64,000 nt of DNA from Nocardioides panacis (GCF_019039255.1 NZ_CP077062.1:434001-498000); one strand, 5' to 3'. Shown: positions 9,533 to 19,406, numbered from the stretch's first letter. Program-made: numbers and translations. The notes: generated by a model from the sequence alone, not told the origin.

Positions 9533-11233
9533 CAGACGGCCGTGGCGCGGTCCGCGGTGATCGGGTCGCACCGGGGGTCGTCGTCGTGGTCCCCGACCTT
9601 GAACTGCATCATCATGTCGTGGTCCTCGTGGACCAGGTTGTGGCAGTGCATCATGTAGCGGCCGTGCGGCGTGGGCCAGCCCTCGCCCGCGGCCGGCCCG
9701 GCGAATCGCATCGCCACCCGGACCGTCTCGTTCTCGCCCACGTAGACCACGTCCTTGGGGCCCTTCTCGTGCGCGTAGACGGGGGCGGGCAGCCCGTCCC
9801 GGGTGCGGGAGAGGATCTGGAAGTCCACGAGGTGGATGTGCACGGGGTGGAACCAGCCGCCGGAGGTGTTGCTGAGCTGCCAGATCTCGACGTCACCCTC
9901 GGCGGGGTCCGCCATGCAGTGCGTGTACTCGCTGTCGATGACGTCTTCCCAGGTCTCCCCGTTGATGGTCCACCTGCTGTTCTTGCGGATGAACTTGAAC
10001 TCCCGCTCGTGCACCCCCTGCTCGCGGAGCGCCGCCTCGGTGAAGGTCATGCACTCGGCGGGCGGGACGGCGTCCTCCCAGTAGGCGGGCACCGCGTTGT
10101 TCTCGGTGCTGGTCGCGTCGCCCCTGACCCGGAAGCGCATGGCCTGCTTGACGCCGTCGTAGTCGATGTTGTTCTTCGGAAGCAGGTTCGTCAGCGTCAG
10201 CAGGGTGTTGTCGGGGTACTTCGCGAAGTCGACGACCACCTCGTACCGCTCGGCCATCCCGTGGCGGAAGCTGCTCACCACCTGGGGCCTGGGCATCAGG
10301 CCGGCGTCGGTGCCGATGACGGTCATGGGCACGCTCGAGGATCCCGCGACGAGCCGCCACTCGAAGGATCGCGAGACCGAGGCGTTGAGGAACCGGAAGC
10401 GGTACTTGCGGCGTTCGACGACCATCTCCGGCCAGGGCACGCCGTTGACCAGCAGCACGTCGCCGTACACCCCGGACTCGCCGTTGTCGTTGTAGATGAG
10501 CGAGCCGTCCGTGGCGAACATGGCGTCGCGCAGGATCAGCGGGACGTCGTAGCGACCTTGCGGGATGCCCAGGGCCTGCTCGCGCCTGTCGTGCAGGACG
10601 TACATGCCGGCGAGCCCGTTGTAGGCGTTCTGGGAGGTGTGGTGCACACCGTGGTCGTGGTACCAGAGCGTGCGCGCCTCCTGGCAGTTCGGGTAGAAGT
10701 ACCTCTTGCGCTCACCGGGGTAGGTGACGTCGGAGGCGTACCCGTCGTACTGCGGCAGCGACGAGGAGCCGTGCAGGTGGGTCGAGGTCGACCGTTGGAG
10801 CGGGTCGGAGGTGTACGGCGAGGGGGGCCTTCGCGCTCTGGTACGGCGCGGCCGGTGGCCGCTGCAGCAGGTTGGTCTGGTTCACGATCACCGGGTTGTC
10901 GTGGAGGACCCGGATCGTGGGCCCCGGCGCGACGCCGTTGTAGCCGAAGACCGGTGTCTTGTAGCCCGGCAGGATCTCGCTGACGGTGAAGGTCTGCGCC
11001 ACCTCGTAGCGCGGGTAGCTCCGGGTCATCCCGTCCCAGCAGCCGATCTCCGCGGTGCCGACCGGGCTGAGCTCGGGAGGGCGCAGGAACGGGAGTGAGA
11101 AGTACTTCGGCAACTTGCTGGTGGGCATCCGGGTCGCGGTCGTGGCGGTGAAGGCGGACCGCTCCAACGGGATGGCCATGGCCGCCCCGCCGGCGACGGC
11201 GATCTTGATCAGGTCGCGACGACTCAGTGTCAT
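9532..11233 (-). pseudogene. Tat-exported multicopper oxidase, frame broken once (likely sequence error)
   Basis: Removing one base restores about 566 residues. The start has a Tat signal (SRRDLIK followed by a short hydrophobic stretch). All copper sites are recognisable: HLHG, WYHDHGVHHT, HPVHIHLVDF and the C-terminal MMHCHNLVHEDHDMMMQF, which holds type 1, 2 and 3 ligands with an axial Met. The family is CotA/bilirubin oxidase/phenoxazinone-synthase-like; it oxidises phenols, metals or Cu(I) with O2. Frame changes at a run of six G at 10822-10827: upstream reads PYQSAKAP, downstream continues SPYTSDPLQRS if the run is five. Both halves are well conserved, so I judge this an inserted base in the sequence, not decay. 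It is the first gene of the operon that continues into lepB, copC and copD-ctaG. Confidence 0.88.
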
Positions 11234-11287
11234 GTGTGGCCCCTTGGTTCGCGATGAGCGTGTCTGGCCGCACTGTCGACCACCGGG

Positions 11288-11297
11288 CTGGGGAAAA
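11288..11297 (-). promoter_or_regulatory. TTTTCCCCAG element upstream of the multicopper oxidase
   Basis: On the minus strand TTTTCCCCAG ends 54 bases before the ATG at 11233, matching the copy upstream of the secreted-protein gene (6559-6568). CACGCTC and a CCAAGGRG ribosome-site region also recur in both leaders. It is likely a common control element of the cluster; the protein that binds it is unknown. Confidence 0.4.
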
Positions 11298-11321
11298 CCT
11301 GGGGTCAGGAGACCCGCCGCG

Positions 11322-12635
11322 TCACGGTGCGGCGAGGGCGGGAGGGATCGTCACGCGCAGCACGGACCCCCCGGTCGGGCCGGCACCCAGGGTGAGGGTC
11401 CCTCCCAGGTCGTGGACGGTGTCCGTCAGCAGCTGCAGGCCGAAGTGCCCACGCCTGACTTCACCGGCCCCCTCCGGGCCGACGCCGTCGTCGGTGACCG
11501 TGACGACCCAGGCTCCCGGCTCCCTCGTCATCCGCACCGTGGCCGAGGCGGCACGGCCGTGCTTCACGACGTTGCGCAGACCCTCTCGGACGACCCGGTA
11601 GGCGAGCGTGGCGACCTCGAGGGGGACGTCCGGACCGGCGTCCAGCTCGACCACCACCTCGACACCTTCTTCACGCGTCCGGTCCGCGACGCCGTGGATC
11701 GCGGTCGACAGACCGCCCGCGGCGAGATCCGGCGGGTACAGGTCGATGAGCATCGACCGCAGGGCGTCGGCGTCGCGGCGCACGAGGTCGGTGATCGTGC
11801 GGACGGTCTGCCGCGCCTCCTGCCCGGCCGGGTCGTCGGCGAGCCGGGTCTCGACGGTCGGGAGCGCGAAGGCGATGCCGGCCATGTCCTGGATGACGCC
11901 GTCGTGGAGCTGCTCGGCGATCCGACGCCTCTCCAGCTCGGAGGCGTCGAGGGCGTGCCGCACGATCCGGGTGTGCTCGGCCTGGCTCTGCTCCACCCGC
12001 CGGGCCAGCCGGAGGGCCATCGGCAGGACGGCGGCCTGGAAGAGCACGAGCCCTCCGATCCCGACGGCGAGGACGCCGGTGATGATCGCGGTCTCGTCCC
12101 GGCGCAGGTCGTCGAGCGGGAGGTAGGCCTCGAACACGATCGGGCGGCCGTCCGCGTCGTGGGTGCCGGCGTAGACCTCGAGGAGCTCCTCCTCGTCGCG
12201 CTCCTCGACGTTCTCCGCACGGTCGAGACCCGACACCTCCGCCGTGACGTTCCGGGTCCCGAACAGCGACCGCACGTCGGCCGGCAAGACGTACCTGCGT
12301 CCGGTCAGGGAGGTCTCGTCGGCCCAGAGCACGGTGCCGTCCGCGCTCCACAGCTTGATGTGGCTCAGCGACCGGTCCCGCATCCTGGTGCGCATCTCGG
12401 TCTCCAGCCGCGCGGTCGCGGCCGGTTCACCGTCTCGCACCGCGGCGTTCACCAGAGGGGCGGCCACCTGTTGGGCCAGCAGGGACGCGTTGGTGCGAGC
12501 CTCCCGCAGGGCCTGTCTCTGGGCCACCCGTCCCCCGACGAGGGTGGTGCCCACCGCGAGGATCACCAGTGCTGCTGCGCTTGCGACCACGAACCGGAGG
12601 ACGGCGCTACGCACCAGCGAGGACGGGCGGGTCAC
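11322..12635 (-). CDS. Sensor histidine kinase, NarL/DegS type
   Basis: 437 residues from GTG 12635; no good ribosome site is visible, so the start is uncertain by a few codons. Membrane helix about 11-34, an extracytoplasmic sensor region of about 150 residues rich in acidic residues (ENVEERDEEELLEVY), a second helix about 183-208, then a HisKA_3 dimerisation domain with the phospho-acceptor His244 in RRRIAEQLHDGVIQD, and an HATPase domain (EGLRNVVKHGRA N box, DDGVGPEG G box). It would autophosphorylate and pass phosphate to the response regulator encoded just upstream on the same strand, 27 bases away. The acidic external loop could bind a metal, which would suit the copper cluster, but that is inference. 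Confidence 0.92.
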   Translation of the reverse strand: MTRPSSLVRSAVLRFVVASAAALVILAVGTTLVGGRVAQRQALREARTNASLLAQQVAAPLVNAAVRDGEPAATARLETEMRTRMRDRSLSHIKLWSADGTVLWADETSLTGRRYVLPADVRSLFGTRNVTAEVSGLDRAENVEERDEEELLEVYAGTHDADGRPIVFEAYLPLDDLRRDETAIITGVLAVGIGGLVLFQAAVLPMALRLARRVEQSQAEHTRIVRHALDASELERRRIAEQLHDGVIQDMAGIAFALPTVETRLADDPAGQEARQTVRTITDLVRRDADALRSMLIDLYPPDLAAGGLSTAIHGVADRTREEGVEVVVELDAGPDVPLEVATLAYRVVREGLRNVVKHGRAASATVRMTREPGAWVVTVTDDGVGPEGAGEVRRGHFGLQLLTDTVHDLGGTLTLGAGPTGGSVLRVTIPPALAAP

Positions 12636-12662
12636 CGTCCGAACCGGTTCGAAGGGATCCCG

Positions 12663-13364
12663 TCAGCTGGCGCTGTCACGGAGAAGTCCGTGCTTCTGCG
12701 CCACGGCCACGGCCTCGAGCTGCGAGTGGACGCCCAGCTTGTTCAACAGCCGGCGGACGTGCCCGCGGCACGTGTGCGGTGAGATCCCTTGCTGGGCTGC
12801 GATCCGTCGTACGTCGAGGCCGTCGCTCAGCGCCAGCAGGGTCTGCCGCTCACGGGCCGTCAAGGTGACGAACTGGGGCAGGCGCGCGTGGTCGGGCTCG
12901 GCCGAACGAGTCAGGAGCTGCATGAGCAGCCCGGGCGCCACCGTGAGCCCGCCCGACCGGGCCGTCCGCAACGCGTGCAGCGTCTCGATCAAGGGTCCGT
13001 TCTTCGGCAGCAGGCTGCAGGCGCCGGCGTCGGCTGCCCGCCGCATCAGCGCGACGTCGACCCGGGCGGTGAGGACCACGACCCGGAGGCCCGGATGCCG
13101 GCGGGTCAGCTCGGCGGTCGCGGTGATGCCGTCCCCGTCACCGAGCTCGACGTCCATGACCACCACGTCGGGACGCACCTGGTCGACGACAGCCAGAGCC
13201 ATGTCGGCGCCGGTTGCGGTGCCGGCGCAGCGGAGTCCGTCCTCGTGCCGCAGGGCGAGGGCCAGCAGCTCGGTGAAGATGACGTGATCGTCGACGATCA
13301 CCACGCGCAGCTCGTCGAGGTCGCCTTGCCCCGTTGGCGCGCACGTTGTCTCGAGCACCGTCAT
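12663..13364 (-). CDS. Response regulator, NarL/LuxR family
   Basis: 233 residues from ATG 13364. Receiver domain about 18-135 with the acidic pair in VVIVDDH, phospho-acceptor Asp71 in VVVMDVELGDGDG and Lys in LLPKNG. A LuxR-type DNA-binding helix-turn-helix spans about 165-228 (LTARERQTLLALSDG, ISPHTCRGHVRRLLNKLG). It is the first gene of a two-gene unit with the histidine kinase. The 27-base gap between them contains two small palindromes, CGAACCGGTTCG (12640-12651) and GGGATCCC (12654-12661), of unknown meaning. Its targets are not known; the copper cluster and the BTAD gene are the nearest candidates. Confidence 0.92.
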   Translation of the reverse strand: MTVLETTCAPTGQGDLDELRVVIVDDHVIFTELLALALRHEDGLRCAGTATGADMALAVVDQVRPDVVVMDVELGDGDGITATAELTRRHPGLRVVVLTARVDVALMRRAADAGACSLLPKNGPLIETLHALRTARSGGLTVAPGLLMQLLTRSAEPDHARLPQFVTLTARERQTLLALSDGLDVRRIAAQQGISPHTCRGHVRRLLNKLGVHSQLEAVAVAQKHGLLRDSAS

Positions 13365-13465
13365 GTTTCCCCACCCCGACAGCCGTTGAACCGGGTCCCC
13401 ACCCGCCCCCATGGTCCGACAGCACGCACGGATCCGACAATAGGTAGATCGGGTCAAGAAAGGGG

Positions 13466-14351
13466 TCAGGCCACCCCGACCAGACTCTCGGCCTGGTGGA
13501 CGAGCCGGCGGTCGTCGAGGGCGAGGGTGATGCCTGACGAGGACTCCAGGGCGCCGCGAAGGAGCCTCAGCAGCTGTCGTACCTCGGTGACGTCCGCGCG
13601 GAGGGTCCGGCCGGGGCTGGTGCGCAGCATGTCCAGGTAGAGCTGCTGGCTGTCCGGGCCGGGCTCCAGGCCCAGCTCGTCGATCGTCCGCCGGCGCAGC
13701 TCGGCGTAGGCGCTCAGCGCCTCCACGGTCGCCCCCGCAGCGCACAGGGCGCGCATGAGCAGCTGCCAGGAGAGCTCGGACAGCGGGTCGTGGTCGATGG
13801 CCCGACGAGCCAGCTCCGCGGCGGCGTCCGGCCGACCCTGCCGCAGGGCGAGCTCCCCGGAGCGGCGGCAGGCACGGACGTGCTCGACACCGAACACGGC
13901 CCGCTCGCGCTCCGCCCACGGCGCGTAGGGCTCGCTGGCCAGGAGGGCGTTCGGGGCCAGCCGCAAGGCCTGTTCCACCGACGGTTCGAGGCCCCCGCCC
14001 ACCTGACCGCTCAGGAGGCCCCTGACCTCGTGGAGGTCGACCGCGACCTGGGCGGGGTCGAGGACGTAGGCGCCGGCCGTCGAGGCGAGGGCGGAGCCAC
14101 GGCCCCCCCGACACCTCGAGCCGACGCCGGACCAGGGAGACGTAGCTCTCGAGGGTGCCGGTGCAGGTCCTGGGCGGTCGGCCGTCCCACAGCAGCTCGG
14201 CGAGCCGGTCCTTCGTCACCGGCGTTCCCAGCGAGGCCGCGAGGATCTCGAGGATCTGCCGCGGCTTGGTCCCTCCCACGTCCGTGACGAGCCGTCCGTC
14301 GGGCAGCGTCACCGCCGTCGGGCCGAAGAGGCGAACCCGCAACCTGTCCAT
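13466..14351 (-). pseudogene. BTAD/SARP-like transcriptional regulator, frame broken once (likely sequence error)
   Basis: One base removed gives about 294 residues. The N-terminal winged helix of the OmpR/SARP type (VRLFGPTAV, GGTKPRQILEILA, DRLAELLW) is followed by a bacterial transcriptional activator domain of TPR-like helices (AELARRAIDHDPLSELSWQ, LRRRTIDELGLEPGPDSQQL), about 90-260. The frame shifts at seven C at 14103-14109; with six, the sequence runs LEVSGGRGSALASTAG, which joins both domains smoothly. It is shorter than AfsR-type proteins and has no ATPase domain. It lies upstream of the two-component genes on the same strand and may be part of that regulatory set. Confidence 0.8.
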
Positions 14352-14602
14352 GTGCTGACCCCGTTTCCGCGTTGGCTGGGCCCCACCTTCCTGTCGGCAG
14401 CAGCACGCGAACAGACCAAGGTGCGCTCGTGGCGACGGTCAAAGTTGAGTAGTGCGTCCGGGGCCGGAGGACCCCCGATCGGGCGGCACGCTCCGTCGCC
14501 CGCCCGTCCGGAGACTCTTGATCGGGCGGTCAATCAGCGGGATCCTGGAGGCAGTTGATTCGCCTCCGATCGACGGATCCCGTTCCTTGGAAGGTGGTTG
14601 AT

Positions 14603-14962
14603 GTGAAGCGGTGGAGTCACCCACAGGACTTTGTCGCACTGGTAGCCGGCGTCTACGCGGCACTCTCCCCGATCTGGACCACGACGACGACTGCGGCCAC
14701 ATGGACCGTCGTCGTCCTGGGGGTCGTCACCGGGGCACTGGCCGTGCTCTCACTGGCCCGACCAGGAATGCTCGCCGACGGCCTGATGGCCGCGATGGGC
14801 GTGCTGTTCGTGCTCTCGCCGTGGGTGGTGGGCTTCGCCAGCACGCACCCGATGGCGTGGACGGCCTGGATCGTCGGCGCCGTCGTCTTCGTGGTCGGCG
14901 CCTCGGACGTCGTCGAGGCACGCGTGTCCCACCACGGTGGCGGCCTGGCGGCCTCGCACTGA
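14603..14962 (+). CDS. SPW-repeat membrane protein
   Basis: 119 residues from GTG 14603 (ribosome-like AAGGTGG 6 bases upstream; an in-frame GTG at 14594 is possible). Four hydrophobic segments contain the duplicated Ser-Pro-Trp motif (LSPIW, then LSPWVVG), matching the SPW repeat family of small bacterial inner-membrane proteins of unknown role. It is divergent from the BTAD regulator. The 250-base gap between them holds two direct copies of GATCGGGCGG (14477-14486 and 14520-14529). Confidence 0.85.
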   Translation: MKRWSHPQDFVALVAGVYAALSPIWTTTTTAATWTVVVLGVVTGALAVLSLARPGMLADGLMAAMGVLFVLSPWVVGFASTHPMAWTAWIVGAVVFVVGASDVVEARVSHHGGGLAASH

Positions 14963-14978
14963 GGCAGGAACGCGCAGC

Positions 14979-15617
14979 ATGGGACGGGCCCGCCCGCGGG
15001 ACTCCGGGCGGGCCTCGCCCGCCCCGCCCGCCGAGAGCAGCGGCGCTGCGACCCGCCGCCGCATCCTCGACGCGGCGGAGGACCTGATCGCCCAGGACGG
15101 CTTCGACGCGACCCCGACCGCGGACATCGCGGCGCGCGCCGAGGTGCCCAAGGGACTGCTGTTCTACTACTTCCCGAAGAAGGTGGACCTGCTCCGCTCC
15201 CTGCTCGCCGAGCGGCTGCCCTCGTCCCCGCTGTTCGCGAGCGGGGACGTCGTGCTGCGCGGGGACATCGCCGGCTCGCTGATCCGGCTGGCCCACAAGC
15301 TCACCCTGCGCAGGTCCCAGTCGCCGGTGCTGGGCAGCATCCTGTTCCGCGAGGCCGGGACGCACCCCGAGGTCGGTCACCACCTGCGGACCGTGCACGA
15401 CGAGCTCGTCGCGCTGACCGAACGCGTGCTCGAGGAGGCCGCGTCGGTGCCCCTCAACCGGCCGCGACGCCGCCAGGCTGCCGACACCTACGTCGCGGTC
15501 CTCCTGCACGACGCGAACTCCCACCGGTACGGCGGTCCGCGTCCGGACCTGACGGCGGCCGCGACGATGATCTCCACGAGCCTGACCTCCGGACACGGGG
15601 ACGTCGCCGACGGCTGA
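14979..15617 (+). CDS. TetR family transcriptional regulator
   Basis: 212 residues from ATG 14979. A Pro/Ala-rich lead is followed by a TetR helix-turn-helix (TRRRILDAAEDLIAQDGFD, TADIAARAEVPKGLLFYYF, then KKVDLLRSLL), about 25-75. The C-terminal helical domain should bind an effector or dimerise. It starts 16 bases after the SPW gene and may be cotranscribed. The metallo-hydrolase 39 bases downstream is a possible target. Confidence 0.9.
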   Translation: MGRARPRDSGRASPAPPAESSGAATRRRILDAAEDLIAQDGFDATPTADIAARAEVPKGLLFYYFPKKVDLLRSLLAERLPSSPLFASGDVVLRGDIAGSLIRLAHKLTLRRSQSPVLGSILFREAGTHPEVGHHLRTVHDELVALTERVLEEAASVPLNRPRRRQAADTYVAVLLHDANSHRYGGPRPDLTAAATMISTSLTSGHGDVADG

Positions 15618-15656
15618 CCACGAGGCCCTTGCGTGGCAGGAGCGGGCGGGCGAAGC

Positions 15657-16727
15657 ATGGAGCCATGCCCCCCCGGCGCCCCCGTCTCCACCGTCGAGCT
15701 CGACGAGCTGCTCGTCACCGTCGTCGTCGACAACGCGACGGACACCCTGTCGTCGGTCCCGGCCGGCGTCCCGCAGGTCGCCGAGATGGTGCACCTGCTC
15801 GAGGGCGGACCGTCCCTCGGGACGCACGACGGACACGACCTGGTGGCGGTCTTCGAGCGGCTGTGCGTCGCCTGCCACGGCTTCTCGGTGCTCGCCACCG
15901 GGCGCCGGGGAGAGGACGCCGCCACGGTCCTGTTCGACGTCGGCCCGTACGGCGACGTGTGGCTGGGCAACGCCGCCCGTCTGGGGATCGAGCTGGCGGA
16001 CGTCTCCGTGCTGTTCGTCTCCCACTGGCACGGCGACCACACGGGAGGCATCCCGGCCGTGGTCGGCGCGATCTCCGAGGCACGGGACCGGGCCGGCCGG
16101 GAGCCGCTCCTCGTCGACGTGCACCCGGACCGGCCCGACCGCCGCGGGATGCTCACCGCCCCGGGCCCGTTCGCGATGCTGCCGGCCGAGCCCACGTTCG
16201 CCGAGATCGAGTCGGCGGGCGGGAAGGTCGCCACGCACGCGGACGTCCACGCCGTGGCAGGTGGACTCTTCCTGTCCAGCGGGGACATCCCCCGGACGAC
16301 GGACTACGAGACCGGCCTCGCGGTGCACTACACCTGGCGCGGGGGACGGGCCGTCCCGGACCCGGAGATCCACGACGAGCGCTTCCTCGCGGCACAGGTG
16401 CGCGGCCGGGGCACCACCGTCTTCTCCGCGTGCTCCCACGCCGGCATCGTCAACGTGGGGCTCGAGGCCCTCCGCCTGCTGCCGGAGCGGCCGGTCGACC
16501 TCGTGCTCGGCGGCTACCACCTCGCCGGAGCGGCCGTCGAGGACCGGATCGGCGCCACCGTCGCGGACCTGGCCCGCCGGGTCCGCCCCCGCATCGTCGC
16601 TCCCGGGCACTGCACCGGCTGGCGGGCCGCGGGCGCTCTCGCGGCGGCGTTCGGCCCCGCCGGTTTCGCCCCCTCCGTGGTCGGGACCCGGTTCCTCCTC
16701 GAGGCACCCGCCGAGCCGGGGGAGTGA
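15657..16727 (+). CDS. MBL-fold metallo-hydrolase
   Basis: 356 residues. The metal-binding motif HWHGDHTGG sits near residue 123, with later conserved His residues in SACSHAGIVN and VAPGHCTGW. This pattern matches MBL-fold enzymes of the dihydropterin-ribofuranosylaminobenzene phosphate synthase-like group, often annotated simply as MBL-fold hydrolases. No signal peptide, so cytoplasmic. Substrate unknown. ATG 15657 was chosen; the frame is open to 15633 and the ribosome site is weak for both. It stands alone between the TetR gene and cydA. Confidence 0.85.
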   Translation: MEPCPPGAPVSTVELDELLVTVVVDNATDTLSSVPAGVPQVAEMVHLLEGGPSLGTHDGHDLVAVFERLCVACHGFSVLATGRRGEDAATVLFDVGPYGDVWLGNAARLGIELADVSVLFVSHWHGDHTGGIPAVVGAISEARDRAGREPLLVDVHPDRPDRRGMLTAPGPFAMLPAEPTFAEIESAGGKVATHADVHAVAGGLFLSSGDIPRTTDYETGLAVHYTWRGGRAVPDPEIHDERFLAAQVRGRGTTVFSACSHAGIVNVGLEALRLLPERPVDLVLGGYHLAGAAVEDRIGATVADLARRVRPRIVAPGHCTGWRAAGALAAAFGPAGFAPSVVGTRFLLEAPAEPGE

Positions 16728-16843
16728 GCGGGCCCCGCCGGTGCCCCGAGGACGTCGTCCGCAACGGGTGATGCCCCACCCGGCGGAGTCCGGGAAGCCT
16801 CGGTGGCGGTGCGGGGGACGGCGCCGTCAGCGAGGAGGCCGAC

Positions 16844-18278
16844 ATGGGCGTGCACGGTGCGGTCGGCGACCTGCTGGCCGCGGCGGCGGTCGATCCGGTC
16901 CCCTGGGCGCGGTCCCAGATGGCGTTCACGCTCGCCTTCCACATCGTCCTGGTCCCGCTCGGCGTCTCCTGGGCGTTCCTGACCCTCGTCGCCAACTACC
17001 GGGCGCTGCGGCACGACGACCGGGACGCGCTGCTCCTGGCCCAGCGCTGGTCGAAGTACATGGCGGTGACGTTCGCCGTCGGGGCGGTGACCGGGACGGT
17101 GCTCAGCTTCGAGTTCGGGCTGCTCTGGCCGCGGTTCATGGGCCGGTGGGGAGCCGCCTTCGGCGTGCCTTTCGCGTTCGAGGGCCTGTTCTTCTTCACC
17201 GAGGCGATCTTCGTCGCGATCTACCTCTTCGGCTGGCGCCGGCTCCGGCCGTGGGCGCACTTCTGGACGGGGGTGCCGATCGTCCTCGCCGGCGTGCTCG
17301 GGGCGGTCTCCGTGGTGGCCGCCAACGCCTGGATGAACGCGCCGGCCGGCTTCCACGCTGGACTCCGGCGGCACGGTGGTGGACGTCGACCCCTGGGGCG
17401 TGATCTTCAACAAGGCCATGCCGCTGGAGGCCGCGCACATGGTCGTGGCGGCGTACCTCGTCGGCGGGTTCCTGATCTCGTCGGTGTACGCCGCGGGGAT
17501 GCTCCGCGGCCGGACCGACCGCTACCACCGCCTCGGGTTCGTCATCCCGTTCACCGTGGCCGCGATCGCGACGCCGCTCCAGATGGGCGTGGGCGACACG
17601 CTCGCCCGCTGGGTGTACGACGAGCAGCCGGTCAAGTTCGCCGCGATCGAGCTGGTGCCGCACACCGGCTCCCACGTGCCCGAGACGCTGCTCGGCCACC
17701 TGAACCCGAACGGCACCGTCTCCGGTGGGGTCCCGATTGCCGGCATGGCGTCCTGGCTGTCGGACCCGAGCACCGGCACCTCGACCGTCGTGCAGGGTCT
17801 GGACAGCGTGCCGGCCGGCACCCGGCCCTCCGTGGCCGAGACCAACCTCGTGCACCTCGGGTGGGACGTGATGGTCGGGCTCGGGACGCTGCTGTTCCTA
17901 CTGTCGGCCTGGTACGCCGCGGGCTGGCTGTTCCGGCGCCGGATGCCGGACGGCCGCTGGTTCCTGCGCGCCGCCTCGTGCGCCGGCGTCCTGGCCGTCG
18001 TCACCATGGAGGCCGGCTGGGTGGTCACCGAGGTCGGCCGGCAGCCCTGGATCGTCTACGACCTGATGAAGGTCGAGGACGCGGCGACGGCCAACGCCGG
18101 GGTCTGGGTCACGTTCGTGGCCGTGGTGCTGCTCTACGTCGCGCTCGGCGTCACCACTATCATGGTGCTGCGCTCGATGAGCCGGCGGTTCCGCCGCGGC
18201 GGCGGCTTCGTCGACCACGACGTCCCCTACGGGCCCGCCGGGACAGACCCGCCCGAGACCGTGGAGCCGGTGCCGTGA
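16844..18278 (+). pseudogene. cydA: Cytochrome bd oxidase subunit I, frame broken once (likely sequence error)
   Basis: Dropping one C gives about 477 residues, a normal length for short-Q-loop CydA. Recognisable parts are WARSQMAFTLAFH (haem b595 histidine region), FGVPFAFEGLFFFTEA, KAMPLEAAHM, and the GRQPW signature before YDLMKVEDA. The shift lies at 17353-17354: the reading AGFHAGLRR becomes AGFTLDSGGTVVDVDPWG when one of the two C is removed. It forms the quinol-oxidising, haem-bearing subunit of a high-affinity terminal oxidase in the membrane. AGGAGG precedes ATG 16844. The stop overlaps the cydB GTG start. No cydCD exporter genes are present here. Confidence 0.92.
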
Positions 18279-19310
18279 GCACCGCGGTGGCGGTCGTGCT
18301 GCTGCTCGCCCTCGCGGCGTACGCCGTCCTGGGCGGCGCGGACTTCGGTGCCGGCTTCTGGGACCTCGTCGCCGGCAGCCCGGAGCGCGGGCAGGCCCCC
18401 CCGCGACCTCGTCGAGCACTCGCTCGGCCCGGTGTGGGAGGCCAACCACGTCTGGCTGATCTTCATCTTCGTGGTGACCTGGTCGGCGTTTCCCACGGCG
18501 TACGCGTCCATCTGGCTGACGATGTTCGTCCCCCTCACCCTCGCGGCCCTCGGCATCGTGCTGCGCGGGGCGAGCTTCGCGTTCCGCAAGTCGGTGAGGA
18601 CGCTGCGCTTCCGCCGGGTCTTCGGTGGTGGGTTCGCGATCTCCTCGGTCCTGGTGCCGTTCTGCATGGGCGCGATCGCCGGCGGGATCGCGTCCGGACA
18701 GGTGCCGTCGGGCGGCCGGGCCGGCGACCCCGTGCACAGCTGGCTCAATGCGACGTCGGTGGTGACCGGGGTGCTGGCGGTCGCGGTCGCGGCCTACGTG
18801 GCCGCGGTCTACCTGGTGTGGGACGCCCGCCGTGCCGGCGACGCCACCCTGGTCGTGTACTTCCGGCGCCGCGCCGTGCTGGCCGCCGTGGTGGCGGCCG
18901 TGCTGTCCGTGGTCGGGCTGGTGGTCGTGCACGCGGAGGCTCCCCACGTCTTCGACAGGCTCGCGTCCCGGGCCCTGCCGTTCGTGCTGCTCAGCGTGGC
19001 GTGCGGCGCCGGCGCGCTGGTGCTGCTGGTCCGGGACGCGACCCGCGGCGCACGGGTGCTCGCCGTGACGGCCGTGGCCGGGATCATCGTCGCCTGGGGG
19101 GTGGCGCAGTGGCCCTACCTGCTCCCCGAGACCCTGACCGTCCAGGACGCCGCCGCGCCGTCCGGCACGTTGACCGCGCTGGCGGTCGCCGTGGTCGCGG
19201 CGCTGCTGGTCGTGCTGCCCGGGTTCGTCCTGCTGTTCGTGCTCGTGCAACGCCGGTTGCTGCCCGAGGAAGGCGTCGACGACGCCGGCGACCGTCCGCT
19301 CCCCGGGTGA
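18275..19310 (+). pseudogene. cydB: Cytochrome bd oxidase subunit II, frame broken once (likely sequence error)
   Basis: One base removed gives about 344 residues. The start VVLLLALAAYAVLGGADFGAGFWDL is typical CydB; after the shift comes RDLVEHSLGPVWEANHVWL, the conserved quinol-oxidase loop, and then eight or so hydrophobic helices. The frame changes at seven C, 18396-18402; six C restores GQAPRDLVEH. GTG 18275 overlaps the cydA stop (GTGA), so the pair is coupled. CydB supports assembly of the di-haem site in CydA. The two halves are both well conserved, so decay is unlikely. Confidence 0.9.
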
Positions 19311-19406
19311 GCCCAATCATCTGCGGCGGGTGAGGTGCCACCGAGATCGAGGGGCGAATCGTGGGCATCGCCCCCACGCCGTCACACACCGCGAAGGAGT
19401 CTCGAC

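Noticed and set aside
12640-12661. Palindromes CGAACCGGTTCG and GGGATCCC as an attenuator between response regulator and kinase
   Set aside because: They are short, adjacent rather than alternative, and have no U tract; chance cannot be excluded.
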